From assembly GCA_963978895.1 (NCBI GenBank), contig OZ022240.1, forward strand, positions 6,547,737-6,611,736: a stretch of DNA of 64,000 nt, in the 5' to 3' direction. How positions within the stretch are numbered: position 1 is the stretch's first letter; each line of letters opens with the position of its first letter. Position numbers and translations under genes: made by a program. Below are positions 25,172 to 39,449 of the stretch, piece by piece. A model generated the notes under the pieces. That model had not been told where the DNA came from. It worked only from the letters and a program-made list of their open reading frames with translations, and made no database searches. Source of the DNA: Erpobdella octoculata. Its lineage: Eukaryota > Annelida > Clitellata > Hirudinida > Erpobdellidae.

Positions 25172-25299
25172 AGACATTTAAATATCTAATCGGGCATTTT
25201 ATTGGGGAATCAGAACTTAACCAAAAGGACCACGATCGATTAAAAATATACTTTAATTACATTGTTATTCACAAAAAAATAAGAAAATTAGAAAATCGC
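25172..25299 (+). CDS. Candidate internal exon of an unknown gene
   Basis: 128 nt between an acceptor (TTTGTTTTGCCAG) and a consensus donor (CGC/GTGAGT), open in one frame: ETFKYLIGHFIGESELNQKD, HDRLKIYFNYIVIHKKIRKL, ENR. The entry phase is 2 and the exit phase 0. The peptide looks like ordinary helical protein rather than low complexity. No flanking exons were found within reach and no family recognised. It could be chance. Confidence 0.3.
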
Positions 25300-25920
25300 G
25301 TGAGTGCAAATCACTTTGCCTTTTTTTGTTATCAGTTTCCAAATAAGATCAGCATTCAATGTTTTGAAACACTCTCTCTCTCTCTCTTTCTTCTCCTCTC
25401 TCTTTCTTCTCCTCTCTCAGTCCCCCCAAGGATTTTCCAAACAAGTTTTTTATTTAACTATATATTTGTCTGAAAAACTTCTATTTCACAAATAAAACTT
25501 ACTCGAAGCAGGTTTTTTTAAATAAGCAATCACATTATAACCTACTTCATTTCAACATTTCAATCTTATTTTTACAAAAAGCGAAGTTTGAAAAAACTGT
25601 AAAAATAAGAATGGACGAGTTTCAAAAGATGGACTGTATAGCACCTTGTTTTTAACCGATCTTTCACATAAAATAAGGAATAACTAACACGTAAAATTTG
25701 CTTAAAAAATAAAATTTTCCTGAACCGAGCGAATGTATTTCTAAATTACCATAGCGCATAAAAATTAATAAGAAAACTTGAAAATTATTGCTAAATCTGC
25801 GCAGATCCGTGGAGACGAGATCGTGCTACCACAATGTAATCAGACCCATCGTAACGACACCTGTTGAATGAATTATATAGAAATCGTTATGACCTTAGAT
25901 GCTATTATGTTATACATTAC

Positions 25921-26343
25921 CTCACATCACTTCACATCGCATCATATCGCATCGCATCGCATCGCATCACCTCACATCACATCACATCACATCACATCAC
26001 ATCACATCACATCACATCACATCACATCACATCACATCACATCACATCACATCACATCACATCACATCACATCACATCACATCACATCACATCACATCAC
26101 ATCACATCACATCACATCACATCACATCACATCACATCACATCACATCACATCACATCACATCACATCACATCACATCACATCACATCACATCACATCAC
26201 ATCACATCACATCACATCACATCACATCACATCACATCACATCACATCACATCACATCACATCACATCACATCACATCACATCACATCACATCACATCAC
26301 ATCACATCACATCACATCACATCACATCACATCACATCACATC
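25921..26343. repeat. (ACATC)n pentanucleotide array
   Basis: About 420 bp, the last ~370 bp perfect. The left edge has diverged CATCG/CACTT variants, as expected at an array margin. Frames reading HITSH are artefacts of the repeat. Confidence 0.97.
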
Positions 26344-27070
<727 letters not shown>

Positions 27071-27589
27071 AAAGAGAACACACTTTGATTTCAATAAAAT
27101 GATTTTCCAGTAACTTATAAGTTGTATTATGCAATTGTTTTAATTTTTGGTGTGTTCAACTAGTCTAAAACAACCGCAAGTGCGTGATGTGAAAATTCAT
27201 TTTCGACTTTAAGTTGGATAATGACGTCATTACACTTTTAAACGTGCCAATAATTGAAATTGTACCAGTAACTAACAGTTACTAAGATAACTACATATAA
27301 GTCTGCTTTATACTCATAAATCCACAAATGCTTCTAGCCTGAGTTGCATGCTCTTATAAGAGGAGATTCAATTTTGATAGTTGTTTTAAAGATAGCCACT
27401 TTTTGATAGCACAAATGACCTTGTGATAATTTTTTTATATTAAAAATAAGTCTAGTACATTTCCAATTATTGCCACAGTTTGAAGGTGTAAAACGCGAAA
27501 AAAACATATTTTTTTCTTTTGCAGAATTGATTCTGTTTTCCTCAAAGGCCAATAAAAACAATTAGCAAAACATTGTGATAACATTGAAT

Positions 27590-27689
27590 GACAAAGTTCG
27601 GGTTCGTGTTCGGGTCCGGATACCCAAAAAAAAAAAAAACGGGTAGTACCAAACTTCGGGTTAGAGTCGGATACCCGTGACATCCCTAG
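27590..27689 (-). mobile_element. hAT terminal region with subterminal GGATACCCG repeats
   Basis: Read on minus, the end is TAGGGATGTCACGGGTATCC, followed by several GGGTATCCG/CGGGTTCGG motifs. The first ten bases equal the start of the hAT element at 47843. The partner end and a target duplication were not found, so this is a solitary or truncated end. Confidence 0.6.
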
Positions 27690-27798
27690 TAACTAAATAA
27701 GTGTTAAATCATCTATATGTGCGGAATTATTTTAATGTCTACATGCGTTGAGTTTTCGAAGTATGTAAATTTGTGTATTTCTACTAGTAGAGGTGTGT

Positions 27799-28562
27799 CA
27801 CTGGCGTATTTAGGTGAAGAGGCTAACCTGAAATACCCCCCCCCCCCAAAGGGCCGCAAAAGAACGTAATTCTGCATCACAGAACTGACGAAAGATTCAA
27901 CCATCACACATCTGCAGCATGCAGCCGGTCAGATTAATGTATTTCTGTAGGTTTATGTCAATAAACTTGCATATGTTTACACACTGAAAAAGCTGGTAAG
28001 TTGTACTATAAGTTTTTTCCATGCAATGGATTGATCTCGTTGGAAACGGAGTACCTGAGATAGTAGCTGTATTGGGATCATCAGGCAGGGAAACGCTACC
28101 CGATAACGTCAACGTGATGGATGTGCTCAAATTGTCCGTGGAAAAAGATACATACCCAGTTGTGCAGAAATTGCTTCAAATTTTTGCAACAGAGCCGGTC
28201 ACCACCGCATATGGGGAAAGACCCTTTAGTGCCTTAAAAGTTACTTGAGGTTGACAATATGCGAAAACCGGCTATCAATAAAGACATTGGCTTGGATCAC
28301 AACGAAGTTATTGATGAGTTTGGAAAGTATAATAGACAATTTTAATTTGAGTAGATTTTATTAAATGTTTAATTAATTTGCGTTAATAAATTTTCTGAAA
28401 ACAATTTGTGGTTAAAATAACAATACAAAATTAGATAAATAATTAAGAAAAACTGTTCGACCACTCCACCCCTAATGAAGCAATGCAACCTGTACTGTAA
28501 GTTATCTTCAACAAGACCTCTCCAGCCTCCCCCTCCCTCTTATTTTTTTGCATACGCCAGTG
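27799..28562 (+). mobile_element. Short hAT element with CACTGGCGTAT inverted ends
   Basis: The left end is CACTGGCGTAT (27799-27809); the right end is its reverse complement ATACGCCAGTG (28552-28562). A run of C follows inside the left end and CCTCCCCCTCCCTC lies inside the right end, as in known hAT families whose ends read CAGTGGCGTA followed by a G run. The interior carries a transposase remnant. An 8-bp target duplication is not clear; only GTGTC is shared at the borders. Confidence 0.7.
28021..28345 (+). pseudogene. hAT transposase C-terminal (dimerisation) remnant
   Basis: Reads YPVVQKLLQIFATEPVTTAY then GERPFSALK, the conserved hAT dimerisation block, and after frame changes DIGLDHNEVIDEFGKYNRQF, the usual end of such proteins. 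Two or more frameshifts. It lies inside the element with CACTGGCGTAT ends and in the orientation expected for its own transposase. Confidence 0.78.
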
Positions 28563-29480
28563 TGTCGAGTTATGTTATTCTAGTGATGTAATCAAAACTT
28601 TTTAACTAAGTGTACGCAATATCAAACTTTTTTGGTATTTTTATCATAATTGTATGCCATTTTCCCCCAAATAATCTTAAACTCATATCGCTGTGAATGT
28701 CTAATTAAGTGCTTCTGCTATAAGCTGAATTCATTCAAGTTTTCTTCTGCTATCAATGAATTTTCTAGTCATATATGTGTTAGATGAGAGAACCCCGATA
28801 AACTGATGTCCACACTTAATATTAGTGCTAGCTTTCCACTGTGTTTTATAAGTTTTACCAAATTCTCTGGATTGAAAATCATTAATCTTGCAATATACAA
28901 AAATCTGCTATTGTTTTTTCAGTTTTCACTCTCGAAACAAAGTCTAAAAAAATATTTTGCCCCCTAGTGTGTAATTGTTTCTCCTTTTGACTTAAATCCT
29001 AGCTAAAATTTTTCAGTCGGCAATTTAGTGCTATATCTTTACGATGAACATGTTTTTATTTAAACCACTTAAGAAGAAAACAAAAATAAAACCAAAAGAT
29101 TCATGCGCTTCATCATTTGAATCTCACCCAGCGTGAAATATCTCCTCTTCTGAAAAAATGTCAGTTTATTCCTTTGGTTCAATTAACAGTTTTGAACAGC
29201 AGAAACGTTTTCCGCAAAACTTCTTTCAAAACGAAATCGAAACTATCTTGAAATAAATACGTATTATATGATTCTAAACAAAAGTTTCACATTCAAAAAT
29301 AATTCAAAACTCAACAAAACTACGAGGCCTCTAAGCACCCTATGAGTAATCGAGACACGCCTATAGTTGAACTGAACAGCAGGCTTCAGACATGGTCCAG
29401 ATGCGCACGCGAGATTGCTCGCAAAGGTAAAGCAAGTCACCTGTATGAGGCGCATCATCAATCTATTCACATACTACCAT
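28563..29480. other. Gene-free AT-rich stretch
   Basis: Only short unsupported frames; no repeat structure recognised. Confidence 0.4.
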
Positions 29481-29560
29481 CTACCTACCTACCTACCTAC
29501 CTACCTACCTACCTACCTACCTACCTACCACCTACCTACCACCTACCTACCAGCCTGCCT
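29481..29560. repeat. (CTAC)n microsatellite
   Basis: About 18 units of CTAC with CCACC interruptions. Confidence 0.93.
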
Positions 29561-29814
29561 GCTATCTCCACCTGTATTCTCAAATAATTCAAACAGCTGG
29601 ATAGTTTCAGCATAGCAAACAACGAACGGGCTTCTAATAAATTTTCCAACGACTGTTTAATATCTGCAAGCGTAATCAAATAACACTGAACGAAGCTTAT
29701 CAAGACTTACAAATAGATGTAACACCTGAAAAGCACCTGAAAATAATGAGCATCACTAACGCCTTCTTTCATGAGTAAAATTGAGCAGTTTTTAAATCTT
29801 TCATATTAACTTCA

Positions 29815-31430
29815 CAGGGTTTGCTTGTTTGAGCCATACGTTGAGACCCTTAACCACTTAAAAAACCAACTCTGCGTCATTCAATCCAATTGAAATTAAG
29901 TGAAATTAATTTGTCGCAGCAGACTTCATATTTTAGTAAAGTTTCAGATTGATTGGGCAGAATTTGAGTGAATTATAAAATAAAATTAATTAAACCTTTA
30001 AAAAAAATTTAATTGCAAATTGTATGAAGAGAAACGAATTTTTAGTTTATTTAAAATACGATATTTAATTTTTAAATTAAAAAAATTGTTTATTCCATAT
30101 TGATTCAAAAGTTTTGTATATTTTCAATCCTCTGCACATATTAAATATTTAAAAACTGTGGCCAATGTTTTCATATTTTATAAACTTACTATCATCAAAA
30201 AATTTTGCTCAAAATATTTAGTTGACGAATTAAAAATTTTTTAAAAGATTTAAAAAAAACGAATTTTTCACGTTTACTTGTTGATTCCTTTATATTAACT
30301 TCACCGTGTTTGCTTGCTTGCTTGCTTGAGCCATACGTTGGGACCTTTTAACACTTAAAAATCTAACTTCCCGGTATCCATTCAAGATGACATTTGATGG
30401 GTTTATTTGCCACTGTGAATTTTACATTCTATTAAAGTTTCCGATTAATTGGATAAAATTTGAGTGAATTTTAAAATAAACTTTGTTAAATATTTAAAAA
30501 TTTTAACAAATTACAAATTTTATATAGAGAAACGAACCCTTTATTTTTAGTTTATTTAAAGAAAGCAATATTTAATTTTTTACATACTTTTATTCAACTT
30601 GCAATCTCTGTTTGTTTTGTTTGTTTGTTTGCTTGTTTGTGTCTTTCTCTGTACACAAATCTAGCAAGTAAAATTTAAACAGCTTTTTGACTAGCTAGGA
30701 AGCTGAAACTTTCAGCATTGCTTTATATTGGATGACAATACATTATTCAATTGAATTTGACATATGTTAATAAAAAAATAAACTCAATTTACTGAAACAG
30801 CAAAGTGAGCACGTAATAATCTGAATATCGCAAAAGTATGTATGGGTAGTCAGAAAAACTTTTCGGAAATATTTTTTCGAAAATTATTAAGGGGGTTCAC
30901 TTTAAGATATCTAGGGAACATACTTTAATTCTAGAAAGATCATTCTAATGTCAGCGGGAGAACCCATTGCAGCTAATAATTTATCTTTTAGTTGAATCTG
31001 AGAAACGCTCCCATTGCTTCCCTTGAATTTATAACATACCTTAAAAATGAGTAGTTTGATTTCTTAAAATTAATCTCTGTTATATCATACGACCCCTCAT
31101 CTATCAATATTATTTTCTATCGCTAGAACCGCCAGAATTTGAAAACAGAACTCTAGCAAAAAATTATTCTATTTCCACACCGAAATGAAATCCCCCAAAC
31201 AATACAATTTCTTTGTGATCAACAAATCTTTTAAGTTCTTCATCGTTGCTTCCCTTTTATTCATTGCGGTTAAATTGGGATTTAAACAAACTTTACTAGA
31301 TAACTTTTTGCTGAAAATCATAAACGACTTCATGCAATGTAAAATTACAGGGAAACTTTTTGGAAATATTTTTTTGAAAATTATTCAGAGGGTCCACTTT
31401 ATATCAAGATATTTATGAGCAATATCAAAA
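29815..31430. repeat. Diverged ~490-bp duplicated AT-rich repeats
   Basis: 29818-29960 (TTTGCTTGTTTGAGCCATACG...) recurs at 30305-30450. GGAAATATTTTTTCGAAAAT with a following TTCACTTTA near 30866 recurs near 31360. Both pairs are about 490 bp apart, so the segment consists of old direct duplications of a dispersed repeat. A related CTTGCTTGCTTG/GAGC copy lies at about 10480. Confidence 0.6.
30603..30775 (-). repeat. Repeat family R, inverted copy
   Basis: Reverse complement of the 31480-31700 copy: it contains the complement of TTGTCATCCAATATAAAGC and of TCAGCTTCCTAGCTAGTCAA and ends in a (TTTG)n tract. Confidence 0.75.
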
Positions 31431-31479
31431 CAAGTAAAAGAAAAAACGAGTTTTTTTGCACAAACTTTTATTTCAAATA

Positions 31480-31700
31480 CACTCAATTTAGAAATATGAA
31501 AGATGCTCAAATTAAGTTTGTTTGTTTTTTATTAGTTGAATTATGTATTGTCATCCAATATAAAGCTATGCTGACAGTTTCAACTTCCTAGCTAGTCAAC
31601 AAGCTGGTTAAACTTTACTTAGAAGATTTGCGTACAGAGAAAGCCACACACACACACACAAAGAGAGATTGTAACCTAAATAAAAATTTGTAAAAATGTC
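31480..31700 (+). repeat. Repeat family R copy
   Basis: Core TTGTCATCCAATATAAAGCT, a CTAGCTAGTCAACAAGCTGG segment, TTTGCGTACAGAGAAAG, a (CA)n tract and ATTGTAACCTAAATAAA. Other copies: 30603-30775 (inverted), 34965-35183, 35506-35590 (partial) and 22735-22810 (partial). Confidence 0.78.
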
Positions 31701-32102
31701 CAATGCCTTCAATCAAACCTGGTTCAAGTAAATTAAAATAACTGAATTTCATGCCATGTCATCGTAAGACAGCTTCAATATCTTACGTTGTTTTCTTTTG
31801 CCTAGGGTACAAAATAACAATTGTCTTTTTATATTGTAATTTATTTGTAAATATTGATTTGAAATCACCTCATTTAATGTAAATCAAAGTCTAAAACAAA
31901 GTTTTTTTTGTTACACTTGTGTATGACACTGTTATTTACATTGTAGTACATAACGAATAAATACAAATCTATAGTTTATCAATATTGATATTTGAGCAAT
32001 CATTTAGTAGTATCATATTAAAATTATATTTTGAAGTGTTACTCATCTGCTTTTAGATTGTGAATTTACACGGACATTTTTTCTGGTGGATCGGATCTTG
32101 TT

Positions 32103-32295
32103 TGTATTGTTATACCATGCGATGTACAATGTTGTTTGTATTATGTTATACCATGCGTTGTACAATTTTGTTTATATTATGTTATACCATGCGTTGTACA
32201 ATGTTGTTTGTATTATGGTATACCATGCGTTGAACAATCTTGTTTGTATTATGGTATACCATGCGTTGTACAATCTTGTTTGTATTATGTTATAA
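32103..32295. repeat. 36-bp minisatellite, about five copies
   Basis: Units of TTATACCATGCGTTGTACAA followed by TNTTGTTTGTATTATG. The 36-bp period keeps a 12-residue frame open, which is a by-product of the repeat, not evidence of a gene. Confidence 0.85.
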
Positions 32296-32747
32296 AGTAC
32301 GAGTACTTAAAAAAGCGTTGTACAGAACTTGACATGAAAGAAATTCGAAAATCTTAACTAATTTTATTATTTAGCTAAAATTTGTTACAGAAATTCAGTT
32401 TTGGAATAAATAAAAATTGACAAAAAGTATATGTCAAAACCTATAAATCCGACACAATCATGAACAAAATTTCTTTACCAACTCCATCCCCGCAATCCCA
32501 TATTAAATTCTTTTATTTTGATAAACCTGTATCCACCCCTGAGTTAAATCATACCTGTAAATTTTATTTTTTAAACCGATAAAGTATTCCACTAAGTAGT
32601 AAGCTGAAAGCTCATAAATTTAGTAAGTAAGCAAACGTTTGAGAAATCTTGACATTTGTTCTATTTCAGCTATTTTTAGTTTGTATGATTCTTATGAAAG
32701 TTGTAAATGTCAATAGTTTCTATTAACTCTTATATAATTGGAAAAAA
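32296..32747. other. Spacer downstream of the TRIM-like gene
   Basis: AT-rich, no gene. The right part should hold the 3' UTR of the minus-strand TRIM-like gene. Confidence 0.4.
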
Positions 32748-34559
32748 TCACAAATGAAAAATATTCAATACAGATGTAGAAGATCCTGACTTGTCAAATC
32801 CGTGAACGAGAAGACGATTGTTTGTTGAATCAAAACAAAGATGTTTTGGTCTGCAATCAGCTTGGAAGGTTTTTACGAGGTTGAAATCAAAATCTAAAAC
32901 GCGAATTTCTCTGTTTTTTTCATCAGCGACAAATAAGTTGAAATTGTTGTCATTTGTTAAACCGAATTTAGGATTTGCTTCAATTTTTTTAATGACATCT
33001 CCATTGCAGTTGATCAGATAGAGTTTAAAGTCACTTGAAATTGCATACTGATCGTCTTTTAGAGGGACGAAACCATAAATGTAATGTGAATCTAAACATT
33101 TCGGTACGCTGATTATACGAATGGTTTCCCCAGTGAAAGTTGTTTCAAATATTATTTTCTTTTTGTTTCCTAAAATAAACAAGTTAACTCCTGACGAATA
33201 AAGAATTTTTATTCCACAAAATTCAAGTCTTGCAGTTTTCTTTGTGTCATGAATAAATCCGGTGTTTTCATAATAATGAAATTCATAAACTTCTAAAAAG
33301 AAACGTTCCAATACAAATAAGATATTGTCAACTAATTTGCATTTTTTACCATCCCGGATTTTCAAGTTAAAAGTGAAAAGCTGGTCGCACGTTTCGCTGC
33401 AATAAAGTTGAACTTCGTAGACATCATCAGTTAAAGCGCCAACATACAATTTTGTTTTGCTGGCTGACAAATCACAAGCATTAGGTATATTTGCAAGTGT
33501 TTTGATTAGTTTGGGTTGAATTTCATCCGCCGACTTCAAGTTCTTAATTGAAATTACAGAATGAAGAAATGCATCATGCAAGAGATTTGGTTCGAAAATG
33601 AAGTTTAATTTCTCTTTAAAACACTCCAGAAGGACCTGTTGACTTTTTTCTAAAATATTTTCATCATCTTTCGGAACTTTCAAATCATCTTTCTCAATGG
33701 CTTCTACAAGAGTAGCTGAACAAAATTGATCTAACAAATTTTTATGCTTGCTATTCTTTTCTTCAAGTTCGGTTTTGAACATTAAAAGTTTACCAGAATT
33801 TAAATAAAGTTTTGTTTTAATATTTTCCGATTTTACATCAATTTTTGCATTAATCTGAGATTTGCACAAATCAAAGTATTTATTAAATTGATTCTTGATT
33901 CCTTCGCAATGGGTTTCAACTTGACTTTTTAAATTTTCAGTTTCTAGAGTAATAGACAGTTTTTCCAAATCGATTGCATTTAAACTTTCTTCTATAAAAT
34001 TAATGTTGTGTTGTTTTTTCGTTATTTCATGCTTCACATTTTTATGAAAAGTTTTTTTGAATTCAGAAAACTTATGAAGCTTGCAAGAAATATGAGAAAA
34101 ATCATTTCTGCAATTAACCCATTTCTGACAAGTTTTGCAATATGAAACTTCAATATTCGTATCTCTAAGCGAGTTTATTTGTTCTATAACATGATCAGTG
34201 GTTGCCGGAATTCTATTATGATAAGCTGTACACGATGAACACAAATAATATTTGCAGTTGAAACAGAAATTAGACTTTTCTTTTTTTGAGCAAATTCCAC
34301 AAGTCGCTTTCATTGAATCAGTTAGACTTTCAAGAAATTCATTTTTCTTTAATTTTTCCAAACAGCAATCAGGATGTTCAAATAAATCACCACATTTTGG
34401 ACAGTTCAGTTGTGTACTTTCATTCAAAAGTTCTTTATTAAACTTCTTTTTTAGACATTCAAAACAGAAACTGTGAAAACATGGAAGTATTCGAGCATCT
34501 TTTATGTTTTCTGAACAAATAAAGCATTCTAAAAAACTTGAATCGCTCTCCATGTCCAC
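32748..34559 (-). CDS. TRIM-like RING/B-box/coiled-coil protein (probable E3 ubiquitin ligase)
   Basis: An intronless frame of 603 residues. A C3HC4 RING is complete: C12-C15, C27-H29, C32-C35, C53-C56. A B-box-like zinc site follows (C87, C90, C99, C102, C107, C110, H114, H123), then a second Cys/His cluster (about 140-165, SYCKTCQKWVNC...C..H), then a helical coiled-coil stretch to about residue 300. The C-terminal 270 residues carry repeating short strands (TKLYVGAL, NILFVLER, NLFILGN, NLFVADEKNREIRVLDFD) that look like a beta-propeller of the kind found in TRIM2/TRIM56-type proteins. By family it would attach ubiquitin to bound partners in the cytoplasm. Which TRIM class it belongs to is not certain. 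The start is the first Met, directly before the RING. Confidence 0.85.
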   Translation of the reverse strand: MDMESDSSFLECFICSENIKDARILPCFHSFCFECLKKKFNKELLNESTQLNCPKCGDLFEHPDCCLEKLKKNEFLESLTDSMKATCGICSKKEKSNFCFNCKYYLCSSCTAYHNRIPATTDHVIEQINSLRDTNIEVSYCKTCQKWVNCRNDFSHISCKLHKFSEFKKTFHKNVKHEITKKQHNINFIEESLNAIDLEKLSITLETENLKSQVETHCEGIKNQFNKYFDLCKSQINAKIDVKSENIKTKLYLNSGKLLMFKTELEEKNSKHKNLLDQFCSATLVEAIEKDDLKVPKDDENILEKSQQVLLECFKEKLNFIFEPNLLHDAFLHSVISIKNLKSADEIQPKLIKTLANIPNACDLSASKTKLYVGALTDDVYEVQLYCSETCDQLFTFNLKIRDGKKCKLVDNILFVLERFFLEVYEFHYYENTGFIHDTKKTARLEFCGIKILYSSGVNLFILGNKKKIIFETTFTGETIRIISVPKCLDSHYIYGFVPLKDDQYAISSDFKLYLINCNGDVIKKIEANPKFGLTNDNNFNLFVADEKNREIRVLDFDFNLVKTFQADCRPKHLCFDSTNNRLLVHGFDKSGSSTSVLNIFHL

Positions 34560-34964
34560 GATAGAATTGTAAATGATCTACAATAGATAAAAATGGAGAT
34601 TCTTCAATATGAAATTAATATACAACAAGCAGCCTTGTAAACCAATAATTGTAAGAAATTTAAGCTTTGCTAGTAAATATTTGTTAAGTTTTTTTTGTTT
34701 AAATATTTTGTTTTTTAACAACTTTTGCTAATTAATCAAACATTATAATTTACTTGAATTTTATTAACGTATTAAGTATTAAGATCTAGTCATAGAATTT
34801 AAATTCGTTTATCGAATAATTAAAAATTTTAGAATTTTTATAAATACTATAATTTAAAAACTGTTATATGTGTCAGTACAATTTTTAAAAGACGTAATAC
34901 TGTTATAATTTAAAGGAAAAAGGAGTTTTTCAACGCAAACTTTAATTTCAAATCAATTACACTC
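34560..34964. other. Upstream region of the TRIM-like gene
   Basis: AT-rich, expected to contain the promoter. No core motif can be assigned. Confidence 0.35.
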
Positions 34965-35183
34965 AATCTAGAAATACGAAAGATGTTCAAATTAAGTTGT
35001 TTTAATTGAATCATTTATTGTCATCCAATATAAAGCTATGCTGAAAGTTTCAGCTTCCTGGCTATTCAAAAAGCTGGTTAAATTTTACTTGCTGGTTAAA
35101 TTTTACTTGCAAGATTTGCGTACAGAGGAAGACACACACACACAAAAGCAGAGATTGTAACCTAAATAAAAGTTTGTAAAAAA
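34965..35183 (+). repeat. Repeat family R copy, left of the DHX fragment
   Basis: Full R core with an internal duplication of CTGGTTAAATTTTACTTG, a (CA)n tract and ATTGTAACCTAAATAAAAG. It ends exactly where helicase-like sequence starts. Confidence 0.78.
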
Positions 35184-35505
35184 CACCATCGTATGGAATT
35201 CGCGGACAGTAGTTAGTTCTCCGTGTTTGTTGAGAGCTCCCAACGCAGTTTTCAAATCTGATGCTATAGCCTACTTCACTACCAAGTTTAACTTTTAACT
35301 CCTTGGAGACACGAGCAGCAACAGACATAGCAGCCCTTCTGGGTTGAGTGCAACTAATTTTTTTCCGTTTTTTTGTGTAGCCAGCCTCACGCAAATATTG
35401 CGGAATTTGCGTTGTCTTACCCGACCCGGTTTTTCCTTTGATGATTAGCACCTGGTGCTTATCAATTGCTTCAATCAAATCATTTTTAAAAACATAAATG
35501 GGAAG
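35184..35505 (-). pseudogene. DHX16-like DEAH helicase fragment with large internal deletion
   Basis: The minus strand encodes [20 protein letters not shown], then [18 protein letters not shown] (motif I), [20 protein letters not shown] (motif Ia, one Val missing) and [10 protein letters not shown]. It then jumps, with a frame change near 35258, to [14 protein letters not shown], a block about 300 residues further on in DHX16/Prp2-type spliceosomal helicases. The DEAH motif and the second RecA domain are therefore gone. There are no introns across the fragment, as in a retrocopy. It lies between two copies of the R-repeat tail. DHX16 is favoured over DHX8/DHX15 from remembered similarity. Confidence 0.82.
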
Positions 35506-35590
35506 ATTTGCGTACAAAAAAAGACACACATACACAAACACAAACACACAAACAGAGATTGTAACCTAAATAAAAGTTTGTAAAAAATAA
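35506..35590 (+). repeat. Repeat family R, partial copy right of the DHX fragment
   Basis: Begins AAGATTTGCGTACAAAAAAAG, then (CACA)n and ATTGTAACCTAAATAAAAGT. It duplicates the last ~75 bp of the copy on the left side of the helicase fragment. Confidence 0.75.
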
Positions 35591-35774
35591 ACTAATTAAT
35601 TTTATAATGGATATTTGTTTTAAGTTATTTAACAAAATTTTCAACTGACCTGTTGGCTTTAGGTTTTCAACTGTTAAGTTAAGAATAAAAATAAGTCTGT
35701 CGAAAGTGAATATTAAAATTGTCTGGCTAGGTGTGTTAAGCAATCGATGTTATGCAAGCGGCACGCACGCGCAC

Positions 35775-36257
35775 TTACATACATACATACATACATGCAT
35801 GCATACATACATACATACATACATACATACATACATACATACATACATACATACATACATACATACATACATACATACATACATACATACATACATACAT
35901 ACATACATACATACATACATACATACATACATACATACATACATACATACATACATACATACATACATACATACATACATACATACATACATACATACAT
36001 ACATACATACATACATACATACATACATACATACATACATACATACATACATACATACATACATACATACATACATACATACATACATACATACATACAT
36101 ACATACATACATACATACATACATACATACATACATACATACATACATACATACATACATACATACATACATACATACATACATACATACATACATACAT
36201 ACATACATACATACATACATACATACATACATACATACATACATACATACATACATA
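35775..36257. repeat. (ACAT)n tetranucleotide array, about 480 bp
   Basis: Almost perfect, with one GCATGCAT interruption at the left end. Frames reading THTYI or MYVC are artefacts. Confidence 0.97.
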
Positions 36258-36545
36258 GAAAATAACATTTAGAAAATAATCGAAACAATGTTTCCTACCA
36301 TTATGGTTTGTGGTGTTTCTCGTTTGGGGAAAGTGGTGGCATGGCTCGAAGTTCCGGAGGTGAATGTTTCTTTCGGTCTCGGAATCTGGCGGTTTGGTGG
36401 ATACTACAGTTACTACATGCTCAAGTTTCGGCGTTTGAAAAACAGTTTCTCATCTTGCTACAGTTGCTTGACGGTTTCAAAATGACTTCTTGGTTCTGGT
36501 ACTTTGAAGATTTCGCCGGTTATCTGGTTCTGGTCGTTCTGGTTC
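36258..36545. other. Unique GC-richer segment between two opposite tetranucleotide arrays
   Basis: Open in more than one frame (plus: FPTIMVCGVSRLGKVVAWLE...; minus: PEPRSHFETVKQL then a stop). It contains several GGTTCTGGT repeats at its right side. I cannot assign a coding strand or a family; it may be captured genomic DNA. Confidence 0.35.
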
Positions 36546-36697
36546 TGTATGTATGTATGTATGTATGTATGTATGTATGTATGTATGTATGTATGTATGT
36601 ATGTATGTATGTATGTATGTATGTATGTATGTATGTATGTATGTATGTATGTATGTATGTATGTATGTATGTATGTATGTATGTATGTATGTATGTA
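36546..36697. repeat. (GTAT)n array next to a Helitron 3' end
   Basis: About 38 perfect units; it is the reverse complement of the (ACAT)n array at 35775-36257. It touches the CTAG terminus at 36698. Confidence 0.97.
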
Positions 36698-39150
<2,453 letters not shown>

Positions 39151-39262
39151 TGTATGTATGTATGTATGTATGTATGTATGTATGTATGTATGTATGTATG
39201 TATGTATGTATGTATGTATGTATGTATGTATGTATGTATGTATGTATGTATGTATGTATGTA
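39151..39262. repeat. (GTAT)n microsatellite
   Basis: About 28 units between an X Helitron 5' end and a family B fragment. Confidence 0.96.
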
Positions 39263-39279
39263 GAATCGGATCTAGGGGG

Positions 39280-39430
39280 GTCAACTGAGAGCGAAAGAAT
39301 GAGCGGGAAAGCGACAGGGAACGGATAACGACCGGGAGCGGTAGCGCAAGCGGATAGGAAACGGGAGCGAAAAAGAAACGCATTAGGTAAACCTTTAAAA
39401 ACCCCGGGCAACGCCGGGTGCCCCCGCTAG
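39280..39430 (+). mobile_element. Helitron family B 3' end
   Basis: Starts within CAACTGAGAGCGAAAGAATG, continues with GGGAAAGCGAC minisatellite units and ends CCCCGGGCAACGCCGGGTGC then CCCCGCTAG, with CTAG at 39427-39430. TATATA follows. Confidence 0.78.
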
Positions 39431-39449
39431 TATATATATATATATGTGT

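Noticed and set aside
32086..32357. Frame of hydrophobic 12-residue repeats (IMLYHALYNVVC)
   Set aside because: Follows from a 36-bp minisatellite; no signal of coding selection or splice context.
35713..36288. MYVC and THTYI frames, cysteine-rich in appearance
   Set aside because: Simple (ACAT)n array.
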